From assembly GCF_018829635.1 (NCBI RefSeq), contig NZ_JAHKKG010000012.1, positions 124,001-188,000 on the forward strand: 64,000 nt of DNA. Direction: 5' to 3'. Shown in pieces: positions 57,847 through 64,000 of the stretch. The position numbers and the translations under genes are program-made. The DNA comes from Paractinoplanes bogorensis. Lineage in GTDB: Bacteria > Actinomycetota > Actinomycetes > Mycobacteriales > Micromonosporaceae. The notes under the pieces were generated by a model, which worked only from the letters and a program-made list of their open reading frames with translations, was not told where the DNA came from and did not search any database. Position 1 is the stretch's first letter. Each line of letters begins with the position of its first letter.

Positions 57847-59439
57847 GTGAAGCTTTCGGTACGCGCCGGGTTGTCCGGGGTGGCGGCGGCCGCGGTGGCG
57901 GTGGGAGTGGCCGAAGTCGTGGCCGTGCTGACCGGGGCGCTGTCGGCTCCGCTGCTCGCGGTGGGCGGCGTGGTGGTCGACAACGTGCCCGGTCCGGTCA
58001 AAGACTTCGGCGTACGGGTGTTCGGGGTGCACGACAAGACGGCGCTCATCGTGGGCACGTCGGTGCTGCTCGCGGTCTACGCCTATGGGCTCGGCGTGGT
58101 CGCGCTGCGGTCGTGGCGGTCCGCGGTGGGCGGGATCGGGCTGTTCGCGGCGGTCGGCGTGGCGGCGGCGATGACCCGGCACGACGCGGGTGTCTTCGCG
58201 TGGCTGCCGACCGTGGTGGGGGCGGGGCTCGCTGTCTGGGTGCTGCGGCTGCTGCTCGACCAGGCGGGCGCCGACCTGACGGCGCGGACCCCGGTGCTGG
58301 TCGGCGCCACCACCGGGAACCGCCCCGACCACGACGGCGTTCGAACCGCTCGGCCGCCCGCCGCTCCCGACCCGTACGGGAAAGATCGTCGGGGTTTTCT
58401 GAAGCTTCTGGGTTATGCCTTCGGCGCGGCCGCCGTGACCGGGTTCGCGGGGCGCTGGCTGACCTCGCGGCAGGCGGTGACCGCGGCCCGCAACGACGTG
58501 GTGCTGCCGGTGCCGCGCCAGACCGCGCCGCCGCTGCCGGACGGGGTGCAGGTGCCGGATGTCACGCCCTACATTTCCCCTAATAAGGACTTCTATCGGA
58601 TCGATACCGCCCTGATCCCGCCGCAGGTCGATCCGGCGACGTGGCAGCTCAAGATCCACGGGATGGTGCGCAACCCGATCACGATCACCTGGGAACAGCT
58701 GCTGCAACGTCCGATGATCGAGCGCTACGTGACCCTGGCCTGCGTCTCCAACGAGGTCGGCGGCGATCTGATCGGGAACGCCAAATGGCTGGGCACGCCG
58801 ATCCGCGAGCTGCTCGAGGAGGCTGGGCCGCTGCCGGGCGCCGATCAGGTGGTGCAGCGGTCGGTCGACGGATGGACCTGCGGCAGCCCGACGGCGACAC
58901 TGATGGACGGGCGCGACGCTTTGCTCGCGGTGGGCATGAACGGGCAGCCACTGCCGGTCGACCACGGTTTTCCCGTACGGATGGTGGTGCCGGGCCTGTA
59001 CGGCTACGTGAGCGCGTGCAAGTGGATCACCGAGATCGAGTTGACCCGGTTTGCCGACTTCGACGCCTACTGGGTGCCGCGGGGCTGGTCGGCGCAGGCA
59101 CCGATCAAAACGGAGTCGCGGATCGACACGCCCCGCGACGGGGGCCGGCGCTCGGCCGGCACGGTGGTCGTGGGCGGCGTGGCGTGGGCTCAGCACCGGG
59201 GGATCAAGAAGGTCGAGGTGCAGGTCGACGATGGCGCCTGGGCCGAGGCGGCCCTCGCGGCCACAGTGTCCAGCGACACCTGGCGGCAGTGGAGCTACGC
59301 GTGGCCGGCGACCGCGGGGGAACACTCACTCCGGGTACGGGCCACGGACGGGCAAGGGGTGACGCAGACGAGCACCCCGGCCGCACCGGCACCGGACGGG
59401 GCCTCCGGGTGGCACCGGATTCAGGTGCGCATCGACTGA
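57847..59439 (+). CDS. Membrane-anchored sulfite-oxidase-family molybdoenzyme
   Basis: A 530-residue protein. About four TM helices occupy the first ~160 residues (LSGVAAAAVAVGVAEVVAVL, LPTVVGAGLAVWVLRLLL and others). After a basic linker and hydrophobic segment (DRRGFLKLLGYAFGAAAVTG) comes an outer SUOX molybdopterin domain. The Mo-ligand Cys lies in VTLACVSNEVGGDLIGNAKW. RSVDGWTCGSP, GFPVRMVVPGLYGYVSACKW and a C-terminal dimerisation domain (VGGVAWAQHRGIKKVEVQVD) follow. The substrate is unknown. GTG 57847. Confidence 0.9.
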   Translation: MKLSVRAGLSGVAAAAVAVGVAEVVAVLTGALSAPLLAVGGVVVDNVPGPVKDFGVRVFGVHDKTALIVGTSVLLAVYAYGLGVVALRSWRSAVGGIGLFAAVGVAAAMTRHDAGVFAWLPTVVGAGLAVWVLRLLLDQAGADLTARTPVLVGATTGNRPDHDGVRTARPPAAPDPYGKDRRGFLKLLGYAFGAAAVTGFAGRWLTSRQAVTAARNDVVLPVPRQTAPPLPDGVQVPDVTPYISPNKDFYRIDTALIPPQVDPATWQLKIHGMVRNPITITWEQLLQRPMIERYVTLACVSNEVGGDLIGNAKWLGTPIRELLEEAGPLPGADQVVQRSVDGWTCGSPTATLMDGRDALLAVGMNGQPLPVDHGFPVRMVVPGLYGYVSACKWITEIELTRFADFDAYWVPRGWSAQAPIKTESRIDTPRDGGRRSAGTVVVGGVAWAQHRGIKKVEVQVDDGAWAEAALAATVSSDTWRQWSYAWPATAGEHSLRVRATDGQGVTQTSTPAAPAPDGASGWHRIQVRID

Positions 59440-59605
59440 AAGTGCCGGTTGGTTGAAGGCCGCACCACCGGTCCGTCATCCGTGCGCAAGTCGCTCATAC
59501 GGTGGCTTGCATGTCCACCGATGCGGTTGATGAAGAGCCGTCGAACAACTCGACCCGGCCCCCGATGGGGGACCGGATCGTCATGGTGATGCCGCGTCTC
59601 CGGCG

Positions 59606-59995
59606 TCAGGCCGCGGGTGCCTGTCGCTGCGCCGGCACGGCAGACTTGTGGGGCCGGCCCAGCCGGGCCTCGAGTCGAGCAAGGTCGACACGTCCGTGAT
59701 GACGGTCGGCGAGGTCCTCCCAGCCGACGGCGAGCAGCCGCAGCCGCTCCGCTTCGCTGAAGCCTCCCCAGACCCCGTACGGCTCTCGCACCGCGAGGGC
59801 GTGCGCGGCGCATTCGGCCCGGACCGGGCAGGAGCCGCACATGCCCTTGGCCTTGGATTCCCGGCGGTTGCGGGACGAACCGCGTTCACCGTCGGGATGG
59901 AAGAACTGAGCACTGTCCCGGCCCCGGCACAGTCCGAGTCGCTGCCAGTCCCACAGGTCGGCGATGGGCCCGGGCAATCTGCGAACGTTCGACAT
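59606..59995 (-). CDS. whiD: WhiB-family [4Fe-4S] regulator, WhiD/WhiB3 type
   Basis: Iron-sulfur transcription factor that binds the principal sigma factor. Ligands Cys23, Cys53, Cys56 and Cys62 are in place, followed by the turn GVWGGFSEAER. RRLPGPIADLWDWQ, FFHPDGERGSSRNRRE and CPVRAECAAHALAVREPYGV are the diagnostic WhiD/WhiB3 signature. 129 residues. GGAGGAGGG precedes ATG 59995. It is divergent from a BldM-like gene, as I recall for whiD-bldM in Streptomyces. WhiD is needed for late sporulation there, and WhiB3 for redox response in mycobacteria. Confidence 0.94.
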   Translation of the reverse strand: MSNVRRLPGPIADLWDWQRLGLCRGRDSAQFFHPDGERGSSRNRRESKAKGMCGSCPVRAECAAHALAVREPYGVWGGFSEAERLRLLAVGWEDLADRHHGRVDLARLEARLGRPHKSAVPAQRQAPAA

Positions 59996-60226
59996 GTCAC
60001 ACCCTCCTCCCGCGCGGCACCGCGGAGTGTCGTCACGAGGGCCCTTGCTCAGGCCTGCCGCGGTGTTACCCCGGTGATCCCTGGCTCACACGCAACATGT
60101 CGATGTCTTCTGAAGCCGCATGGCATCGGGCTAGCAACTCATACCGATCTTTCCCATTTTTTCCATCTAAAGCGCGTAATGCTGCGGCCCTCGCGTGATC
60201 TCCTCTGAGAGAGAAGGAGGATCACT
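59996..60226. promoter_or_regulatory. Divergent whiD / bldM-like promoter region
   Basis: 231 nt without a gene, with an AT-rich tract at about 60127-60180 (CCCATTTTTTCCATCTAAAG). TAATGC at 60177-60182 may be a -10 for the rightward gene. GAAGGAGGA at about 60213-60221 is its ribosome site. Confidence 0.45.
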
Positions 60227-61078
60227 GTGCGTACCGTCCTCGTGTGCGTCCGTACCCCGCTGGCGGCCCAGACCGTCGCGTCCACCGCGGCCCGGCTCGG
60301 CATGACCGGCGTCGTCCGGACCGCGGTCAGCGAGACCGAGGCCATGATCCGCCTGGCTGAACGGCCGGCTGAAGTGGTCCTGGCTGACACCGCCGTAACT
60401 CGTCCCGACAGCGTCGGCTTCACCCGACGGGTACTGGCCCGCGCGCCGCAGGCGCAGGTCGTGCTCTTCGGGGCCGAAGACCCCCGGGTCGCCGCGGCGG
60501 CCGTCGCCGCGGGTGCCCGCGGCGTCATCCGTGGCGTCGAGCACGACCTGGTCAGCGTCGTGGCCAAGGCCCTGCTCCTGCTGCTGCTCCCGGTGCGCCC
60601 GCAGGGCATGCCGATCAACGGGGCGAACGCCCAGCCGGCCACGGTGGCCGGTGGAGCCCGGAACCAGAACTCGACCGCGGCCCGGGCCGCCTATCAGAAC
60701 GGTCTGGCGGTGGGCGCGCACAACGCCGCGGCCGTGCCGGCCGTGCTCGGGCCGAACGCGCCGATGGTGCCGGCCCAGCGTGGCGACGCCCCGATCGACC
60801 CGGCCACCGGCCGGCCGATGGTGGCCTGGCCGGGCAACGAGACCCAGGTCGGCGTGGCCGACCCGGCGCCCGCGGGCCGGCGGCTCACGCTCACCGAGCG
60901 CGAGCTGCAGGTGCTGCGGGGGATGGCCGACGGCAAGAGCAACGCCGAGATCGGCCGGGAGCTCTTCGTCTCGGAGGACACCGTCAAGACCCACGCCCGG
61001 CGGCTCTTCCGGAAGCTCGGCGCCCGGGACCGCGCCCACGCGGTCGCGGCCGGCTTCCGAGCCGGGCTAGTGGCCTAA
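60227..61078 (+). CDS. bldM: BldM-like atypical LuxR-family response regulator
   Basis: A 283-residue regulator. The C-terminal LuxR HTH (222-283: LTERELQVLRGMADGKSNAE, ELFVSEDTVKTHARRLFRKL, RAHAVAAGFRAGLVA) is near-identical in pattern to Streptomyces BldM. The N-terminal receiver is degenerate: the acidic pair expected after the first strand is absent (VLVCVRTPLAAQ), though Asp54 stands at the phosphorylation position. A ~90-residue Ala/Asn/Pro-rich linker separates the domains; BldM has a much shorter one. It is likely phosphorylation-independent. The assignment rests on the HTH and on whiD next door. Confidence 0.82.
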   Translation: MRTVLVCVRTPLAAQTVASTAARLGMTGVVRTAVSETEAMIRLAERPAEVVLADTAVTRPDSVGFTRRVLARAPQAQVVLFGAEDPRVAAAAVAAGARGVIRGVEHDLVSVVAKALLLLLLPVRPQGMPINGANAQPATVAGGARNQNSTAARAAYQNGLAVGAHNAAAVPAVLGPNAPMVPAQRGDAPIDPATGRPMVAWPGNETQVGVADPAPAGRRLTLTERELQVLRGMADGKSNAEIGRELFVSEDTVKTHARRLFRKLGARDRAHAVAAGFRAGLVA

Positions 61079-61091
61079 TTCGCGATCGCCG

Positions 61092-61166
61092 CCGGTGAGG
61101 AGCCAAGCGATTTTTCGACGCCCGCGGGGTTTGCGGGTGTCGGAAAATCGCCTGGCTCCTCACCGG
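61092..61166. repeat. Long near-perfect palindrome (34-bp stem, 7-nt loop)
   Basis: Left arm 61092-61125 and right arm 61133-61166 pair at 31 of 34 positions, with two G-U wobbles and one mismatch; the loop is GGGGTTT. It lies between the convergent bldM-like and DUF5319 genes. It is far longer than a normal terminator and may be a palindromic mobile remnant used as a bidirectional terminator. Confidence 0.93.
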
Positions 61167-61202
61167 TTACAAGGCGATTGCCGCGGAGCGAAGCGGAGCC
61201 AT

Positions 61203-61610
61203 CTACTCAGCCGGGGGCTCGTCTTCTGAGCCCTCGGTCAGTGTGTCGTGGACGCCGTCGGCGTAGCCGCGCGCGTATTCCCACGTGACGTAGTGGTCGG
61301 GATCCGGGTCGTAGGCCGGCTCGTGGACCCGCGGCCGCCCGCTGCTCAGCAGATGGCGCAGGTTTCCGCGCAGCAGATCCCAGTCGAAATAGTGCGGCTC
61401 GTGGCAGTCTTCGCACTCGATGACGAGGCCGCGGATGCCGGTCGGGCTCAGGAGCGCCTGATAGATCTCGAGGTCGGACAGATCCTCGAGAACGTCCTGC
61501 CGTTCGGCGTCGGTCAGCGGCTCGGACTCGGCGTCCTCGCTGAGGTCGTCGAGACCGGCGGCCGGATCGGTGGGGTCGCCGTTGAACGGGTCGATGGGCT
61601 CGTCTTGCAC
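61203..61610 (-). CDS. DUF5319 family protein
   Basis: A 135-residue acidic cytosolic protein conserved next to guaB in Actinobacteria (M. tuberculosis Rv3412 equivalent by position and sequence type). MQDEPIDPFNGDPTDPAAGL and IYQALLSPTGIRGLVIECEDCHEPHYFDWDLLRGN (seen in two stretches) include a CxxCH-like ECEDCHEPHYFDW motif that could bind a metal. YVTWEYARGYADGVHD follows. Function unknown. It converges on the bldM-like gene and is divergent from guaB. Confidence 0.9.
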   Translation of the reverse strand: MQDEPIDPFNGDPTDPAAGLDDLSEDAESEPLTDAERQDVLEDLSDLEIYQALLSPTGIRGLVIECEDCHEPHYFDWDLLRGNLRHLLSSGRPRVHEPAYDPDPDHYVTWEYARGYADGVHDTLTEGSEDEPPAE

Positions 61611-61732
61611 CCCCTTACCGTACTCACTCCGGACAGATGTGTGCTGGCCCGCACGTCCTGTCCGTCGTGCGGGGCGGCCCGGGACGGATGGGTAGGATGA
61701 ACTTTCCGTCTTCCGGCTTTTAGGGATGCTCC

Positions 61733-63220
61733 GTGGAAACTGATTCGGCCCGCACGGTTCCGCTCGGACTGACCTTCGACGACGTGCTTCTTCAGCCCGG
61801 CGAATCGGACATCGTGCCGAGCCGGGTCAACACGAACACGCGGCTCACCCGCAACATCGACCTGACCATCCCGCTGCTGTCGGCGGCGATGGACACGGTC
61901 ACCGAGGCGCGCATGGCGATCGCCATGGCCCGTGAGGGCGGCATCGGCGTGCTGCACCGCAACCTCTCGGCCGAAGACCAGGCGGCCCAGGTCGACCTCG
62001 TGAAGCGCTCCGAGTCCGGCATGATCACCAATCCGATCACCTGCAGCCCCGACGACACGCTGCGCCAGGTCGACCAGCTCTGCGGGCGCTACCGCATCTC
62101 CGGCGTGCCGGTCACCGACGGCGACGGCACCCTGGTCGGCATCGTCACCAACCGTGACATGCGGTTCGTCACCGACGAGAACGCCAAGGTCCGCGACGTC
62201 ATGACCAAGATGCCGCTGATCACCGCGCCGGTCGGCGTGAGCAAGGACCAGGCGCTCGGCCTGCTGCAGCAGCACAAGATCGAGAAGCTGCCGCTGATCG
62301 ACGACAGCGGCAAGCTGCGCGGCCTGATCACGGTCAAAGACTTCACCAAGAGCGAGCAGTACCCCAACGCGACCAAGGACGCGCAGGGCCGCCTCCGGGT
62401 CGCCGCCGCGGTCGGGGTGGGCGACGAGTCGTACAAGCGGGCCCGGGGCCTGATCGACGCCGGCGTTGATGTGATCATCGTGGACACCTCGCACGGTCAC
62501 CAGCGCCAGGTGCTCGACATGATCGCCCGGCTGAAGCGCGACACCACCACCGACATCGTAGGCGGCAACGTGGCGACCTACGCCGGGGCCAAGGCGATGG
62601 CCGAGGCCGGGGCCGACGCGGTCAAGGTCGGTGTCGGTCCGGGCGCCATCTGCACGACCCGCATCGTGGCCGGGGTCGGCGTCCCGCAGATCACCGCCGT
62701 GATGGAGGCGCAGCGCGCGTGTGCGCCGTTCGGCGTCCCGGTGATCGCCGACGGCGGCATCCAATACAGCGGTGACATCGCCAAGGCGATCGTGGCCGGT
62801 GCCGAGACGGTCATGCTGGGCGGGCTGCTGGCGGGCTCCGAGGAGAGCCCCGGCGACCTCATCTTCGTCAACGGCAAGCAGTACAAGTCGTACCGGGGAA
62901 TGGGCTCGCTCGGTGCCATGCAGTCACGGGGACAGGCCAAGTCGTACTCGAAGGACCGCTACTTCCAGCATGATGTGCCGGAGGAGAAGCTCGTTCCCGA
63001 GGGCGTCGAGGGTCAGGTTCCCTATCGGGGCCCGCTCTCGCGCGTTGTGGCTCAGCTCGTCGGCGGTGTCCGGCTGGCCATGGGCTACGCGGGAGCCGAG
63101 ACGATCCCCGACTTGCAGCAGCGTGGCCAGCTCATCAGGATTACGGCGGCGGGCCTCAAGGAAAGTCACCCGCACGACATCCAGATGACCGTCGAGGCCC
63201 CGAACTACCACTCCCGCTAG
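61733..63220 (+). CDS. guaB: Inosine-5'-monophosphate dehydrogenase
   Basis: Oxidises IMP to XMP, the rate-limiting step to GMP. The catalytic barrel has LTFDDVLLQPGESDIVPS and the active-site loop KVGVGPGAICTTR (nucleophilic Cys), IADGGIQYSGDIAKAI, and the flap RGMGSLGAM. A CBS-pair (about residues 100-215: NPITCSPDDTLRQVD, PLITAPVGVSKDQALGLL) is inserted in the normal place. 495 residues, GTG start. TAGGAT at 61693-61698 may be its -10. Confidence 0.98.
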   Translation: METDSARTVPLGLTFDDVLLQPGESDIVPSRVNTNTRLTRNIDLTIPLLSAAMDTVTEARMAIAMAREGGIGVLHRNLSAEDQAAQVDLVKRSESGMITNPITCSPDDTLRQVDQLCGRYRISGVPVTDGDGTLVGIVTNRDMRFVTDENAKVRDVMTKMPLITAPVGVSKDQALGLLQQHKIEKLPLIDDSGKLRGLITVKDFTKSEQYPNATKDAQGRLRVAAAVGVGDESYKRARGLIDAGVDVIIVDTSHGHQRQVLDMIARLKRDTTTDIVGGNVATYAGAKAMAEAGADAVKVGVGPGAICTTRIVAGVGVPQITAVMEAQRACAPFGVPVIADGGIQYSGDIAKAIVAGAETVMLGGLLAGSEESPGDLIFVNGKQYKSYRGMGSLGAMQSRGQAKSYSKDRYFQHDVPEEKLVPEGVEGQVPYRGPLSRVVAQLVGGVRLAMGYAGAETIPDLQQRGQLIRITAAGLKESHPHDIQMTVEAPNYHSR

Positions 63221-63244
63221 TCCCATTCTGTAGAGGATCTTGAA

Positions 63245-64000
63245 ATGCGTGACGTCGTGGAGATCGGTCTCGGCAAGACCGCTCAGCGCGGATACCACCT
63301 GGACGACATCGCCATCGTCCCGAGCCGCCGCACCCGCGACGTGGACGACGTGTCCACCGAGTGGCGCCTCGACGCCTATCCCTTCAAGATCCCCTGCGTC
63401 GCGCACCCGTCCGACGCGACCATGAGCCCGGAGTCCGCGATCGCCCTGGGCCGCCTCGGCGGCCTGGGCGTGCTCAACGCCGAGGGCCTGTGGACGCGGT
63501 ACGAAGACCCGACCAAGATCCTGGAGGAGCTGGCCTCGCTCGACGAGGACGCCGACGCCACCCGCCGGCTGCAGGAGGTCTACTCCGAGCCGATCAAGCC
63601 CGAGTTGATCGCCGAGCGTGTGCGCACCATGCGCGAGGGCGGCATCACCGTGGCCGTGCGGGTGTCGCCGCAGCACACCCTCGCGCTGGCCCCGGTCGTG
63701 CTCGACGCCGGCATCGACCTGCTCGTCATCCAGGGCACCCTGGTCAGCGCCGAGCACGTGTCGGTCACCGACGAGCCGCTCAACCTCAAGGAGTTCATCG
63801 CCGACCTCGATCTGCCGGTCATCGTCGGCGGCTGCACCGACTACAAGACGGCGCTGCACCTGATGCGTACGGGCGCGGCCGGTGTGATCGTGGGCGTCGG
63901 CGCCGACGAGTGGTCGACCACCGACACCGTGCTCGGCATCCGGGTGCCGATGGCGACCGCGATCGCCGACGCCGCGGCCGCCCGTCGTGACTACCTCGAC
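63245..64000 (+). CDS. guaB3: GuaB3-type IMP dehydrogenase-related protein (3' truncated by window edge)
   Basis: Paralogue of GuaB that always follows it in Actinobacteria. 252 codons are visible from ATG 63245 (MRDVVEIGLGKTAQRGYHLD) with no stop before the edge. IAIVPSRRTRDVDDVSTEW, KIPCVAHPSDATMSPESAIA, VIQGTLVSAEHVS and VIVGGCTDYKTALHLMRTGA are family-specific. The CBS module is absent: GLWTRYEDPTKILEEL leads straight on. A 24-nt gap to guaB indicates one operon. The enzymatic role differs between organisms. Confidence 0.95.
   Translation, partial: MRDVVEIGLGKTAQRGYHLDDIAIVPSRRTRDVDDVSTEWRLDAYPFKIPCVAHPSDATMSPESAIALGRLGGLGVLNAEGLWTRYEDPTKILEELASLDEDADATRRLQEVYSEPIKPELIAERVRTMREGGITVAVRVSPQHTLALAPVVLDAGIDLLVIQGTLVSAEHVSVTDEPLNLKEFIADLDLPVIVGGCTDYKTALHLMRTGAAGVIVGVGADEWSTTDTVLGIRVPMATAIADAAAARRDYLD

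Noticed and set aside
1..64000. Prophage, insertion sequence, tRNA or rRNA genes
   Set aside because: No integrase, transposase, terminal inverted repeats flanked by target duplications, cloverleaf sequences or rRNA segments were seen on reading both strands.

Overview
The window is high-GC DNA (G or C dominates the third codon position throughout) from an actinomycete. The gene set points to a developmentally complex genus, most likely Micromonosporaceae (Actinoplanes-like): a conservon signalling operon, a WhiD/WhiB3-type Wbl protein beside a BldM-like regulator, three DUF1707 proteins, a His-tailed GroEL controlled by paired CIRCE operators, and tsa/alr/groESL/whiB3/guaB synteny like that recalled for Mycobacterium and Streptomyces. 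The genus is an inference from gene content and order. I saw no rRNA, tRNA, CRISPR array, insertion sequence or prophage.

Layout. 1-6.6 kb: end of map, two tandem DUF1707 membrane proteins, then the translation/RNA polymerase operon infA-rpmJ-rpsM-rpsK-rpsD-rpoA-rplQ and truA. 6.6-25.4 kb: a block separating truA from rplM. It holds a membrane protein, an RsmC-like methyltransferase, an ABC-F ATPase, a TPP-riboswitch-controlled thiamine operon (thiE-thiO-thiS-thiG-thiE/tenI-like-thiD-thiC), a secreted barnase/RNase Sa-type ribonuclease, an ABC ATPase and solute-binding protein without a recognisable permease, a four-gene conservon (sensor kinase-like, roadblock, DUF742, GTPase), and a HemD/winged-helix fusion preceded by a coupled small ORF.

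25.6-37.4 kb: rplM-rpsI, glmM, an aminotransferase, an MmpS-like protein, glmS, a DUF1023 hydrolase with a small helical partner, acpS, the NAD(P)H-hydrate repair enzyme, and alr. glmM and glmS feed UDP-GlcNAc, and alr supplies D-Ala, so this part serves cell-wall precursor synthesis. 37.4-49.6 kb: an alpha/beta hydrolase, the tRNA t6A genes tsaE, tsaB and tsaD with rimI (ung lies between tsaE and tsaB), a heterodimeric ABC exporter with one degenerate ATP site, a third DUF1707 protein, groEL and groES, then a SAM methyltransferase.

49.6-64 kb: a YbaK-type deacylase, a xylose-type sugar ABC operon with a ROK repressor, a TPR/M16-peptidase pair, a membrane-anchored sulfite-oxidase-like molybdoenzyme, whiD and the divergent bldM-like gene, DUF5319, guaB and a truncated guaB3. 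The most notable signals are the complementary degeneration of the two ABC exporter halves, a five-copy repeat grown from the 3' end of the NAD(P)H-hydrate gene, a 34-bp-stem palindrome beside the bldM-like gene, a DnaA-box pair upstream of acpS, and a recurring leaderless-type promoter layout. I found no convincing wholly new multi-gene system.
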